Source: Paraburkholderia tropica (GTDB lineage: Bacteria; Pseudomonadota; Gammaproteobacteria; Burkholderiales; Burkholderiaceae). Taken from it: DNA of 64,000 bases. The position numbers and the translations under genes were made by a program. Every line of letters starts with the position of its first letter. Positions within the stretch are counted from its first letter, which is position 1. The stretch spans positions 62,001 to 126,000 of the forward strand of contig NZ_FNZM01000007.1 in assembly GCF_900109265.1 (NCBI RefSeq). The letters are read 5' to 3'. A model generated the notes under the pieces. It worked only from the letters and a program-made list of their open reading frames with translations. It ran no database searches and was not told where the DNA came from. This document shows, one piece after another, positions 51,662 to 61,114 of this stretch.

Positions 51662-53686
51662 ATGGACAACCTTGCCAGACTTGTGTCGACGGTCAGTCGA
51701 CGGACCTTCAGAGCGGAAGGTCATGTTTTTGCGGTCACGCCCGAGCGAGTCGGCCTGGCCGAAGGCGTGCGTGCCGCCGTGGCGATGGCGCCGATGCTGA
51801 TCGCCGCGTTGCTGCTGGCGCGTCCCGAGGTTGCGCTCGGCGCGGTGGCGGCGTTCTGGAACTGCCTGTGCGATCCGCAGGGCGAGAAGTCCGATCGCCT
51901 CAAAACCATGGGCACGTTCACGGTTCTCGGCGTGGTTGTCCTGCCGCTCGCTGCGTACCTGGCGAGTTGGGGTTATCCGGCGAGCCTCGCCACGTTGTTC
52001 GCGCTGGTCTTCCTGTGCGGGCTGACGCGCTCCTATAACGCCTCGCTTGGGCCGATGCCCACGCAGGCCGGTCTGATTGCGTCACTTGCCGTCGTGATCG
52101 GCATCGCGCTTGCCCGGCCTTGGGCCGGCGCGCTCGAACTGGGCGGATACTTCCTGATCGGCTCCCTCTGGACCATGCTGTTCTGCGTCTTCCTCTGGCC
52201 CATCCCATTCCGGCAATCCGGCAATCTCACGCTCGCGACGATCTTCGGAAGACTGGAAGTCATGGCCGGTTTCCTGCAGGAGCGCAACTCGCTTCCCGGA
52301 ACGGAAATCGCCGGTTGGGAGGGATTCGACACGGTGCATCGCCGCGGCGTACGTATGTCGATCGAGCGAGGCAGGGCGTTGGCCGCGCTCGACACGTGCA
52401 ACGGATCGCGGCTCGGGGCGTTTATCGATGCCGCCGGCAGAATCTTTTCCGCGTTGATTGCGTTCGGCCACGCTCGACGGATGTCCGAAGTGCCGATGGA
52501 CGCGCGATCCCGGTCGTTGTTGCAAGGATTGCAGCAGCTATTGGCGACGCTGGGCGCGCATGCCCTGCTGGATCGCCCCTTGCCGGAGGCGGTGGTCGCG
52601 CAGTCGAAAGCGCTTTTGCACCAGTGTGCCGGTCAGGAAGACGGCGAGGCACGCGCGCTGACTTTCGCCATGAGCGCCATTGTGCGCCTCGCCGATGGCG
52701 CGACTGCGCCCGTGGAGGCCGCAGCCGCAGCCGCAGCCGCTGCCGCTGCGGGGCAAGGCAGCCGCGGCATCGCTCCGCTGGTCTGGCGCCATGCGTTGAG
52801 GGTGGCGGTGGCTACCGTGCTCGCCTTCGTAATCGGGACGCGGTTGAACGTCGCGCTCGCCTATTGGGGAGCGCTCGCGGCAATCATCGTGACACAGCCG
52901 ATTTCCGCGAATACATGGTTACGCGTGCTTGAGAGAGCGAGTGGCAGTCTCATCGGAGGCGTGATCGCCGCCGGACTGCTCGCAACGCTGGCGGGGCCGG
53001 GCGCCATGGTCTTCGCCATCTTGCCGCTGGCCGCCGCGGCCATTGCGTCGAGACTCGTGAGCTATGGATTATTTGTGGTTTTTCTCTGCCCGATGTTCAT
53101 GCTGATTTCGGATTTCATTCACCCGGCGGGTGGTTTGATTGCGGCTCGCTTTGTCAATGAAGTCATTGGCGCAGTGGTCGGCGTGGCGGCCAGCTTTCTC
53201 TTGTGGCCCGAGCGCGGGAGCGACGCGCTGGCGGCGGCGACTTCGGCGGCGATTTCGGCCAATATGAAGTTTGCGTCGGAAGCGCTGCGCCAACGCAGCG
53301 GTTCGGCAGCCACGCTCGATCGATTGCAGCGCGAGGCGGGGCTTGCGAGCACCCGGCTGGAAGCGGCGCGAGAACGCATGCTGCTGGAGGGCCGTTGGCG
53401 ATCCGCATCGCTCGAACGTCTGCGGGAGGTGATCGTGGCGCTGCGTTCGGTCTGCGGCGCAGCCGCCGTGCTTGAGGTGCTGCGGGAAGGCGAGCCGAGC
53501 GCATTGGATCGGCAAAGAGCAGACGGATACGAGGCGATGACGGCTCAGTTGCTCCAGGCGCTGGCGTCGCGCACCACCTGGCCGGTATCGGCGGCGCAAC
53601 CGGCCGTTGCCGCCAACGACGACCTCGGGCAAGCGATCCGCAGCTTCGCAACGGCAGTCAATGCTTACGCGTCCGGCCAGGCGTGA
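51662..53686 (+). CDS. FUSC-type efflux protein (fusaric-acid resistance family)
   Basis: 674-residue inner-membrane protein with two clusters of about five helices (about 30-170 and 375-515), each followed by a helical cytosolic region, the plan of aromatic-acid exporters such as AaeB and FUSC proteins. It lacks the periplasmic membrane-fusion partner in the window. An 11-Ala stretch encoded by GCCGCA repeats (about 52716-52752) lies between the halves. The ATG at 51662 is chosen for the basic start before helix 1; the frame before it is intergenic. Confidence 0.85.
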   Translation: MDNLARLVSTVSRRTFRAEGHVFAVTPERVGLAEGVRAAVAMAPMLIAALLLARPEVALGAVAAFWNCLCDPQGEKSDRLKTMGTFTVLGVVVLPLAAYLASWGYPASLATLFALVFLCGLTRSYNASLGPMPTQAGLIASLAVVIGIALARPWAGALELGGYFLIGSLWTMLFCVFLWPIPFRQSGNLTLATIFGRLEVMAGFLQERNSLPGTEIAGWEGFDTVHRRGVRMSIERGRALAALDTCNGSRLGAFIDAAGRIFSALIAFGHARRMSEVPMDARSRSLLQGLQQLLATLGAHALLDRPLPEAVVAQSKALLHQCAGQEDGEARALTFAMSAIVRLADGATAPVEAAAAAAAAAAAGQGSRGIAPLVWRHALRVAVATVLAFVIGTRLNVALAYWGALAAIIVTQPISANTWLRVLERASGSLIGGVIAAGLLATLAGPGAMVFAILPLAAAAIASRLVSYGLFVVFLCPMFMLISDFIHPAGGLIAARFVNEVIGAVVGVAASFLLWPERGSDALAAATSAAISANMKFASEALRQRSGSAATLDRLQREAGLASTRLEAARERMLLEGRWRSASLERLREVIVALRSVCGAAAVLEVLREGEPSALDRQRADGYEAMTAQLLQALASRTTWPVSAAQPAVAANDDLGQAIRSFATAVNAYASGQA

Positions 53687-53938
53687 AGCGGCGGCTCACT
53701 GCCGGACCGGCGCGTAGCTCGACAGACGGCCGCGAGTTGATGGCTGGACGTGAAGCGCGAGCTGCTCGCCTACGGCGTGGACGCGGGCGCAATAGTCCTG
53801 TGTGTCAATGACTTTCGCCGATAACCGGGTCTGCCCGTTTCTGCCATTCTCGTTCAGCGCGCTCGCGCGCTTTCGTCTACTCATTGCCAGACAGATACGA
53901 CTATTAAAACAACTCATGCTCGGCAACCCGCAGACGCC

Positions 53939-55201
53939 TTACGCCGAATTTGTGCCGGCGCTTGCCCGGTCCATCTCGACGGTCTCATGTTCGGGCGCAT
54001 CGTCGCCGAGGGCCGCAATGGCTCGCGTATAGCGGTTGATGGCCGGCAGCGCGGAAATACCGTGAGCCAGGATACTCAAGAGCACCGTCGCCATGACGAT
54101 CAGCTTGATCGTTGTCTCGCCGGGCAGGTTCGTTTCGCCTTCGAGATAGACAAGGCCGAGCACGATCGACGCCAGCCCCTTCGGCCCGAACCAGGCCATG
54201 AAAAGCACGGTGGGCTTGCTCAGGTGCGTGCCCCGCAGTGCGAGCGCGACGGGGATCATACGGATCAGCGTGAGACTCAGCAGCGCATACGCGACGATCG
54301 CGAAATCGAACTGTTTCCAGACAAGCGTGATGAGTAATCCGAACAGGAAGAAGACAAAATAATTCAACAGTTGCCCCCAATCTTCCGTGAATTCGACGCT
54401 GTGCTTGCCGACTTCGCTGAAACCCGCCTGAGTCGCGAGGCCGGCAACGAAGGCCGCGATGAACATGCTCGCGCCGCTCGCCTCGGAAGCGAGCACGCAG
54501 GCTATGGGAAGGGCGACGACGCCGAGCTGCGTGAGCGGTACGGCCATCCACGCCTTGCGTTGCGCGAGCCCGAGCAGCCAGCCGCCGATCAGCCCGATGC
54601 CAACACCGATTAGCGTGCCGTAGCCGAGCTGTTCCATCAGGAACCGGGCCAGTACCGAGCCGCCCGCGCCAGTCTCGCGAGCCTGCGCCAACGCGATGAA
54701 AAACATCAGGAACGGAACCGACAGTCCGTCGTTCAGCCCCGCCTCGACATTCAGCGCCTGGCGAATGCGCCGCGGCACGCGCGGGCTGCTGACGATCGCC
54801 TGCCCAAGACCGGCGTCGGTCGGGGCCAGGATCGCGGCGAGAATGCCCGCTTCCCACCACGTGAGCGATCGCACGACGACCACCGCGCCGAGCATGCCGA
54901 GCACGATGGTGAGCAGCATGCCCACGGTCAGCAGGCGTACGGGCAAATTGGTGTCGCCCTTGAGCATGCGCGGGCGCACGCGGGCCGCATCCGTGAACAG
55001 TGTCATGACGAGGCCCAGTTCGGCGATCACCAGCAGGTCCTTACGGTCCATCGCGAGTTCGGTCAGCGCTTCGTGCGAAAACGACATCAGCACGCCGAGC
55101 AGCGTGAACAGGATGGGCGCGGTGATAACGGTCCGCTCAAGCCTTCGGGACACGAGGCTGTAGACAAAGACGAGCGCGAAGAATGCGGCGATGAGCATCA
55201 T
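53939..55201 (-). CDS. Cation:proton antiporter, CPA1 family
   Basis: 420-residue membrane protein with about 12 helices of the Na+/H+ exchanger fold. The ion-binding Asn-Asp segment reads EAGLNDGLSVPFLMFF (about 152-167). The start at 55201 has AAGGGGG before it. It helps with pH or sodium homeostasis. An FNR-like palindrome at 55361-55376 lies between it and the divergent small gene; it is closer to the latter's expected distance. Confidence 0.9.
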   Translation of the reverse strand: MMLIAAFFALVFVYSLVSRRLERTVITAPILFTLLGVLMSFSHEALTELAMDRKDLLVIAELGLVMTLFTDAARVRPRMLKGDTNLPVRLLTVGMLLTIVLGMLGAVVVVRSLTWWEAGILAAILAPTDAGLGQAIVSSPRVPRRIRQALNVEAGLNDGLSVPFLMFFIALAQARETGAGGSVLARFLMEQLGYGTLIGVGIGLIGGWLLGLAQRKAWMAVPLTQLGVVALPIACVLASEASGASMFIAAFVAGLATQAGFSEVGKHSVEFTEDWGQLLNYFVFFLFGLLITLVWKQFDFAIVAYALLSLTLIRMIPVALALRGTHLSKPTVLFMAWFGPKGLASIVLGLVYLEGETNLPGETTIKLIVMATVLLSILAHGISALPAINRYTRAIAALGDDAPEHETVEMDRASAGTNSA

Positions 55202-55360
55202 TTGATCGCCCCCTTGGCGAAGTCTGCAACGTGTTCGATGGCGGCCACGACCCGCGCAACCTTGCGTGCTCTGTGATTGATGGTTCCGCTGACGCAGAGA
55301 GGCAGGAGAGCCGGTATATCGACGATTCATGCCATTCGACTGCCGTAGTGCGCCGGAACG

Positions 55361-55376
55361 ATTGACGTGCGTCAAT
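55361..55376. promoter_or_regulatory. FNR/Anr-like site 1
   Basis: ATTGACGTGCGTCAAT is a perfect dyad (7-bp arms). It matches the TTGAC-N4-GTCAA form of the FNR/Anr/DNR box. It ends 82 bases before the small gene start at 55459, about where an activator at -41.5 would sit. Confidence 0.6.
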
Positions 55377-55458
55377 CACTTCGCCGCCGCTTCGCCAAAT
55401 GATTGTTTCGAGATCGCTGAGATGTAGTAGGCGGGATGATGGATCGATGGAGGCAGAG

Positions 55459-55701
55459 ATGATCAAGAACGTACGTAGTGCTGACAAGATTCGGGCTGAA
55501 ATTCTGCGCCGGGTTCAGGAGAACGCGGATCTTGGCGACAGCTATCGCGAATGCACTATTTCGATTCCGCGCGCGGTCGATCCGGCGAAGAACGGCGGTT
55601 GTAATTGGGTCGTCGACGACGTCCAGGGCGTCGCGCAGGACTGCGTGGCGCCTTTGAAGGCCGTGATCGCCGAAATGATGCGCGAATACGAGCTGGCCTG
55701 A
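55459..55701 (+). CDS. Small hypothetical protein
   Basis: 80 residues (MIKNVRSADKIRAEILRRVQ at the start, ending MMREYELA). Soluble, with two Cys. GGAGG lies five bases before ATG 55459; an ATG at 55447 overlaps that ribosome-binding site and is less likely. I do not recognise a domain. It is followed by a gap with a second FNR-like site and the histidine kinase. Confidence 0.65.
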   Translation: MIKNVRSADKIRAEILRRVQENADLGDSYRECTISIPRAVDPAKNGGCNWVVDDVQGVAQDCVAPLKAVIAEMMREYELA

Positions 55702-55816
55702 GGTGGGATGACCTCGGTGTCGGGCGGTGCCGCGTAACCAATGCTTCGGCACAGACGGTCTGACTATTCAGCGCCGATTCATGAAACGCAGATAGAAATC
55801 ACGCGACAGGGAGGGT

Positions 55817-55830
55817 GTGATCCAGGTCAA
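55817..55830. promoter_or_regulatory. FNR/Anr-like site 2
   Basis: GTGATCCAGGTCAA matches TTGAT-N4-ATCAA at eight of ten positions. It ends 80 bases before the histidine kinase start, the same offset as site 1 before its gene. Confidence 0.5.
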
Positions 55831-55910
55831 TCGCTATGAATGCTTCTTCGCTACTGTCAATGCAGCGATAACGCGGCAAGGGCAGGCCAACTGAAGCCCA
55901 GGAGGGAACG

Positions 55911-56876
55911 GTGATCAAGGAAAACGAGGGTGACGGCAAGCTCCATCTCGACCGCCTCATGGCAACGCAGGCCTTGACCCGCGCTTTCTCGTGGATCAGG
56001 GGCGTGACGGCGCATCGCATGCGTTTTACCGGGGCATTTACACCGCTGCTGGCCGGCGCAGCCCAGGGACGCGGCGGCGAGGGCGAAACGCGGCTCATCG
56101 ACGTTGCGGACGTAGCGGACGTTGCGCCGGCAGACGCGGAGAGCGAATTGCGGCGCGTGCGGCGGCAGAGGGCATCCGAGGTCGGCGACATGGCCGCTGC
56201 GCTTGCCCATGAGGTCTGTCAGCCGCTCACGGCGATTCTCAGCAACGCGCAGGCCGCACAACGCTTTCTCGCGCAGACCCCGCCCGCGGTCGGCGATCTG
56301 CAGGACCTGCTCGCCGAAGTCGTCGCCGACAGCACACGCGCGCACGCGATCATCCGCAAGATGCGGCAATCGGCACGATGCGAGCCGCCCGAAGCCAGTG
56401 TGATCGATGTCGGCAGCCTCGTGCACGACGTGATGCGCGTGCTGCGCCGCGAGACTCAGGTGTTTCGCGCGGCGATTGTCACGCGTATCGAGGATCACTT
56501 GCCGCCGGTGCGTGGGGACGCTGTGCAGTTGCAGCAGGTTCTCGTGAATCTGCTGCTGAATGCGCTGGACGCCGTGCACGACAGCGCTACCGAAGATCGC
56601 CGCATCAGCATCGTCGTGACGGCCACGGCCCGGCGCGACAGGGTGTGCATTGCCATTCGCGATGGAGGGTGTGGTGTCGACGCCGGCCAGTTCGTCACGC
56701 TGTTCAAGCCGTTTGTGACATCGAAGCCGGAGGGGCTGGGAATCGGTCTCTCGATCAGCCGCATCATCGTCATGTCGCACGGCGGCCAGCTCTGGGCCGA
56801 GCGCAACGCCGATCGCGGCATGACTTTTCATGTCGAGCTTCCGGCGCACGGCGAAAGCATGAGCGCATCAGTCTGA
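55911..56876 (+). CDS. Sensor-less histidine kinase
   Basis: 321-residue kinase starting at GTG 55911 after AGGAGG. The phospho-acceptor is His100 in ALAHEVCQPLTAILSN, followed by an N box (QVLVNLLLNALDAV, about 205-218), G1 (IRDGGCGVD) and G2 (EGLGIGLSISR, about 278-288). The DHp sequence resembles the FixL/DctB-like HisKA type. There is no PAS, GAF or membrane segment before it, only about 80 variable residues, so any signal must come by a partner. A receiver-only regulator at 60632 is its candidate partner. Confidence 0.9.
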   Translation: MIKENEGDGKLHLDRLMATQALTRAFSWIRGVTAHRMRFTGAFTPLLAGAAQGRGGEGETRLIDVADVADVAPADAESELRRVRRQRASEVGDMAAALAHEVCQPLTAILSNAQAAQRFLAQTPPAVGDLQDLLAEVVADSTRAHAIIRKMRQSARCEPPEASVIDVGSLVHDVMRVLRRETQVFRAAIVTRIEDHLPPVRGDAVQLQQVLVNLLLNALDAVHDSATEDRRISIVVTATARRDRVCIAIRDGGCGVDAGQFVTLFKPFVTSKPEGLGIGLSISRIIVMSHGGQLWAERNADRGMTFHVELPAHGESMSASV

Positions 56877-56897
56877 AACCGGAAAGGAGCAGACGTC

Positions 56898-58319
56898 ATG
56901 GACAAAGCTGTTTCACGCAAGCACGCGCACAATGCAAAGGCCGCTTCGGTACCCTACAGCACGCCGGACGAGCGCGCGGCGCAAGGTCGGCTCATTCGCG
57001 ATCAGGTATCGCGGTCGTCCCACTCGGGATGGAAGCTTCCAGAGCAGCGCCGCGATGTGATCGAGTTGCTCGAGGAGTCCAACACGGGCCGCTTGCCACG
57101 ACTGATCCCCATCCGCTTTGGCCGGATGTCGGTCTCGCCGTTTGCCTTCTATCGAGGCGGGGCCGCCATCATGGCGGCGGATCTTGCCACGACGCCCACC
57201 AGCGGGCTGCGCGTGCAGGCATGCGGCGACGCGCATCTGATGAACTTCGGCGGCTTTGCGACGCCTGAGCGCCATGTGATCTTCGACGTCAACGATCTCG
57301 ACGAAACGCTGCCTGCGCCCTTCGAATGGGACCTGAAGCGCCTCGCCGCGAGCGTCGTGATTGCAGCCCAGCATCTCGAACTGCCGTATAGCGATACCGT
57401 GCGTCTCACGACCGATCTCGTGCGCCAATACCGCGAGCGTATGCACGACTACGCCTATATGCGCGTGCTGGACGTCTGGTACGACCGCATCGATCTGCAG
57501 AAGTATCAGGACAGGCAAGGTGACCCCGATGTCATCGAGACCGCGCGCAAGCGCATTGCGCAGCGTATCGAAGCGGAGCGCCAGAAGACCGCGCCCGATT
57601 TTCTCTATCCGAAGCTCGTGACCGAGGAGGGCGGACGGCCGCGTATCAAGGACGAGCCTCCGCTTATTTTTCATCCCGATTCCGAGCTGGCGCCGGGCCT
57701 CGAGTCCGGCTATGCGGAGGCGATCGCCTCCTACCGCGAGTCTCTGGCCGAGCATGTGCGCACACTATTCGACCGGTTTCATCTGGTCGATCTCGCGGCC
57801 AAGGTCGTGGGCCTCGGCAGTGTCGGCACGATGTGTAGCGTGGGCCTGCTGCTCGCTTCCGACAACGACCCGCTGTTCCTGCAGGTCAAGGAGGCAAGGG
57901 CGTCGGTTCTGGAACCGTATGCGGGAAAGAGCGTGCATCCGAACCACGGCCAGCGCGTGATTGCGGGCCAGCGCATCATGCAGTCCGCAAGCGATGTGTT
58001 TCTCGGCTGGAGCCGCGGCAAGAACGGGCGCGACTTCTATATCCGGCAACTGCGCGACATGAAAATGTCGGTCGTGATGGAGGCGCTCGACGCGGGCATG
58101 CTGCGTCAATACGGCCGCATGTGCGCGCATGCGCTTGCGCGGGCCCATGCGCGTTCGGGCGACGCCGCGATGATCGCCGGGTACATGGGTTCGAGCGGGG
58201 CTTTCGACGACGCCGTCACCGAATTCGCAACCGAATACAGCGCGCAGAACCGGCGAGATTATCGCGCGTTCATTCACGCGATCCGCGAGGGCCGTATCGA
58301 GGCGATGACCGAGGACTGA
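56898..58319 (+). CDS. DUF2252-family protein
   Basis: 473-residue cytosolic protein. ACGDAHLMNFGGF (about 110-122) and FDVNDLDETLPAPFEWDLKR (about 130-149) are the two strongly conserved DUF2252 segments; they resemble the HxDxxxxN and DxD elements of kinase-like phosphotransferases, so an ATP-dependent transferase is a reasonable guess. AAGGAG is suitably spaced. It follows the histidine kinase after 21 bases and is probably in its operon. Function not established. Confidence 0.88.
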   Translation: MDKAVSRKHAHNAKAASVPYSTPDERAAQGRLIRDQVSRSSHSGWKLPEQRRDVIELLEESNTGRLPRLIPIRFGRMSVSPFAFYRGGAAIMAADLATTPTSGLRVQACGDAHLMNFGGFATPERHVIFDVNDLDETLPAPFEWDLKRLAASVVIAAQHLELPYSDTVRLTTDLVRQYRERMHDYAYMRVLDVWYDRIDLQKYQDRQGDPDVIETARKRIAQRIEAERQKTAPDFLYPKLVTEEGGRPRIKDEPPLIFHPDSELAPGLESGYAEAIASYRESLAEHVRTLFDRFHLVDLAAKVVGLGSVGTMCSVGLLLASDNDPLFLQVKEARASVLEPYAGKSVHPNHGQRVIAGQRIMQSASDVFLGWSRGKNGRDFYIRQLRDMKMSVVMEALDAGMLRQYGRMCAHALARAHARSGDAAMIAGYMGSSGAFDDAVTEFATEYSAQNRRDYRAFIHAIREGRIEAMTED

Positions 58320-58525
58320 AGTAGGACTTTGGTCCGATTGCTCCGGACCGTCCGCAGACACATTCTGAACATCAGGCGTGCGGTGGATGAAAGGATCGCA
58401 CGGCGTGCACGACGGCCGGGCCGGCGCCCACGGCGCATCCCTGCGCCCGTCACCGCCGGCGCGTGCGTCTTCCGTGCGCGAACGATTCGTTCTACCTGGC
58501 GTAGCGCCAAGGAGGAACCGTGAGC

Positions 58526-58990
58526 ATGTCAATCAAGCGTCGCCTTCAGGTGCTGATCGCTGCGGGTGTGTTGCCGGCGAGCCTGGCGAGTGCGGGCCCG
58601 ATCGCCTATCCCGCGAAGGGGCAGAGCGCGCAACAGCAGCAAAAGGACGAAGGCGCGTGCTACAGCTGGGCGAAAAGCAATACGGGCGTCGATCCCACCA
58701 AGGTGACGTCGGCGCCGCCGCCATCCGGTCCGGCTGTCGGCGGCGGCGAGCGCGTTGGCGGTGCTGCGCGCGGCGCGGCGGGCGGCGCGGTGATCGGCGC
58801 GATTGCGGGCGATGCGGGCAAGGGCGCAGCGATCGGCGCGGTCGGCGGCACGATGGTGGGCGGCGCGCGGGCGCGCCAGAACCGGCGTGATGCGCAGGCC
58901 AATGCACAGGCGCAATCGCAGGGCGCGATGGATGCGTTCAATCGCGCCTACGCCGCCTGCATGGAGGGTCGCGGCTACACGATCAAGTGA
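58526..58990 (+). CDS. Exported glycine-zipper protein
   Basis: About 154 residues: signal peptide cut near SAG, a Gln-rich segment, a Gly/Ala zipper (GGAARGAAGGAVIGAIAG, about 80-97, and GKGAAIGAVGGTMVGG) able to insert in a membrane, and a C-terminal NRAYAACMEGRGYTIK. Such proteins are envelope stress or outer-membrane-associated. GGAGG lies before both GTG 58520 and ATG 58526; the choice is uncertain. Confidence 0.78.
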   Translation: MSIKRRLQVLIAAGVLPASLASAGPIAYPAKGQSAQQQQKDEGACYSWAKSNTGVDPTKVTSAPPPSGPAVGGGERVGGAARGAAGGAVIGAIAGDAGKGAAIGAVGGTMVGGARARQNRRDAQANAQAQSQGAMDAFNRAYAACMEGRGYTIK

Positions 58991-59203
58991 AGCGCGCCGG
59001 CGCATGCGAGAGCAGGACAAAGGAGAGTCGTAGCCGCCGCGCGATCCGCGCGCGCGGGCAGGAGTGTGCCGCGTTCCGCTGTATCGATTTCTCTCGCGGC
59101 GTTCTGGGCGTTATAGGACCAAAGCCCGATAGGTGCTTGCGATCGCAGTCGACATAATGTCATCACGTGACGCATGGCTTTTGACGGTTGCCGGAGGACG
59201 ATA

Positions 59204-59791
59204 ATGAAGCGAAGGAGTTTTGTGCTTAAGGTCGCTGTGATGGCCGCCGCCGTGGGCGCGGCCGTATCGGGTTGCAGTGTGACGACCGGCAGCGGCAAGA
59301 GCGAGGAAACCGACGCCTCGAAGCGCCAGAAGATCGACGCCGAAGTGGACGGCACCCTGTCGCGGCTCTATGCGATGGTCGGCGGCTCTCAGGAACTGGT
59401 GTCCAAGGCGCGCGGCGTGCTCGTGTTCCCGTCCATCGTCAAGGCCGCGTTCATCGCGGGCGCGGCATACGGAGAGGGCTCGTTGCGCGTGGGCGGCGCG
59501 ACCGTCGGCTATTACAGCTCGGCGGCAGGGTCGTTCGGCTTCCAGGCGGGCGCGCAATCGACGGCGATCATTTTCCTGTTCATGACGCAGGATGCGCTCG
59601 ACAACTTCCGCCGTTCGTCGGGCTGGTCGGTCGGCGGCGACGTGCAGGTCTCGCTCATCAAGGTGGGCGCGAACGGCAAGCTCGATACGCGCACTGCGTC
59701 TGCGCCCGTGTCCGCGATCGTGATGACCAACACGGGGCTGATGGCGGACGCCTCGCTGTCGGGCACCAAGGTCACGAAGCTCAATCTGTAG
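59204..59791 (+). CDS. SYLF-domain lipoprotein (BPSL1445/YSC84-like)
   Basis: 195 residues. Lipobox with Cys24 (AVSGCS) after a basic signal sequence; the SYLF/YSC84 lipid-binding domain follows (about 40-195; LVSKARGVLVFPSIVKAAFI). A Burkholderia pseudomallei homologue, BPSL1445, is a known immunogenic lipoprotein of this fold. GGAGG precedes ATG 59204. It probably binds phospholipid at the envelope. Confidence 0.88.
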   Translation: MKRRSFVLKVAVMAAAVGAAVSGCSVTTGSGKSEETDASKRQKIDAEVDGTLSRLYAMVGGSQELVSKARGVLVFPSIVKAAFIAGAAYGEGSLRVGGATVGYYSSAAGSFGFQAGAQSTAIIFLFMTQDALDNFRRSSGWSVGGDVQVSLIKVGANGKLDTRTASAPVSAIVMTNTGLMADASLSGTKVTKLNL

Positions 59792-59910
59792 CGGCAGCAG
59801 GCTGCACGTTCGACGTCGCGGCGCGTCTCGAACGAGACGGCCGGGCCCGCCATCGCGTGGCGCGGGCGGCGGCACGGCTCGCGACGTTCTCACTCCAGAC
59901 GGAGGCATTC

Positions 59911-60501
59911 ATGCCGAAGCTCAAACTGCTGGCAGCCGTGATGGTGATCGGGCTCGCCCAGCTTGGCAGTGCGCAGGCACAAACCGACGCCGGCGTGGTG
60001 AAAACGCCCGGCAGGGCGGCCGTCGCGGCCAGTCGCACGGTGACGGCCGAGGTGCTGAGCGTCGATCCCGCGACGCGGACCGTGCGGCTCAAGCGCGAAG
60101 ACGGCAAGACCTTCGAAGTACAGGTCGGCGAGGAAGCGCGCAACTTCGATCAGCTCCGGATCGGCGACAAGGTCACCATGACCTATCGCGAAGGCCTGAC
60201 GGTGAGTCTGAAGAAGGGCGGAGGCGGCGCGACCTCGGTCGAGGAAACGCCGTCGCTCGAACGGGCGCCCAAGGGCGCGAAACCTGGCGGCACCATCGGC
60301 AGGCAGGTGCGCGTGGTCGCCGACGTCGTCGCGGTGAACCACAAAACCAGAATGGTGACGCTCAAGGGACCCGAGGGCGACACGGTCGACCTGAAAGTTG
60401 AGGATCCCAAAGAATTGGCGAACGTCAAGGTGGGCGATCAGGTCGAGGCGGTCTACACGGAGGCGCTGGCCATCTCCGTTCAGCCCGCGAACGCGAAATA
60501 G
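59911..60501 (+). CDS. Periplasmic hypothetical protein with repeated small beta-barrels
   Basis: 196 residues: signal peptide (cut after AQA, about residue 24), then two similar beta-rich repeats (VTAEVLSVDPATRTVRLKRE about 44-63, and VVADVVAVNHKTRMVTLKGP about 134-153), each followed by a KVGD-type segment. This DUF5666-like pattern recurs in the lower-GC block at 38836. GGAGG is nine bases before the start. Role unknown; neighbours are envelope proteins. Confidence 0.78.
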   Translation: MPKLKLLAAVMVIGLAQLGSAQAQTDAGVVKTPGRAAVAASRTVTAEVLSVDPATRTVRLKREDGKTFEVQVGEEARNFDQLRIGDKVTMTYREGLTVSLKKGGGGATSVEETPSLERAPKGAKPGGTIGRQVRVVADVVAVNHKTRMVTLKGPEGDTVDLKVEDPKELANVKVGDQVEAVYTEALAISVQPANAK

Positions 60502-60631
60502 TGAGTGCGCCGTGCCCGCGTGCGCGGCCCGCACATGGGCGGCACCGACCTGGCTGCGGCCGCCGTTCGTCAGGCGGTGATGGCTCGGGAGCGACCCATG
60601 CCAGCACCGGTTTTGCGGTCGGGTGGACCAA

Positions 60632-61018
60632 ATGAGCGCTTCCAGTCAATCCGTGGCGATCGTCGACGACGAAGAGTCCGTTGGGCGGGCGATCCGGCGG
60701 CTGCTGAAGTCCGCGAACATCGACGCGGTGGCGTTCGCGAGCGGTGAAGCGTTTCTCGACGCGTTGCACGCCGCGGATCCCTATCGGCCCGCCTGCGTGA
60801 TTCTCGACTTCCAGATGCCGGGAATGAGCGGCATCGACGTGCAGCAGCGTCTGGCGGGCACGGGTTTGCCGGTCATCGTCATCACCGCGCACGACGAGCC
60901 GAACGTGCGCGCTCAGGCGCACGCGGGCGGCGCGCTCGCGTATCTGTGCAAGCCGTTCGACGAACTCGATCTGATCGACGCGGTGCGCTCCGTGCTCGAC
61001 CGGGATCGCGACGCGTGA
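60632..61018 (+). CDS. Receiver-only response regulator
   Basis: 128-residue REC domain with no output domain. Acid pocket DDE at about 12-14, phospho-acceptor Asp59 in CVILDFQMPGMSG and Lys in LAYLCKPFDE (about 107). The sequence resembles the FixJ/NodW receiver, which normally carries a LuxR output domain. A GTG at 60623 is an alternative start. It may pair with the histidine kinase at 55911 and pass phosphate or act by protein contact. Confidence 0.88.
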   Translation: MSASSQSVAIVDDEESVGRAIRRLLKSANIDAVAFASGEAFLDALHAADPYRPACVILDFQMPGMSGIDVQQRLAGTGLPVIVITAHDEPNVRAQAHAGGALAYLCKPFDELDLIDAVRSVLDRDRDA

Positions 61019-61114
61019 GCGAGTAGCCGCCATGAAACGCCAGGCTGATTTTTTCCACCGTCATGCGCCGTGCGGCCCGCTTGCGCCGCGCGCGAGCGCA
61101 GGGGAGCCGACGCC

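Noticed and set aside
53696..53884. Minus-strand open frame of about 62 codons (MSRRKRASALNENG... to ...SSYAPVRQ) between the FUSC and antiporter genes
   Set aside because: Codon third positions look GC-rich and coding-like at its 3' half, but there is no ribosome-binding site and no recognisable family.
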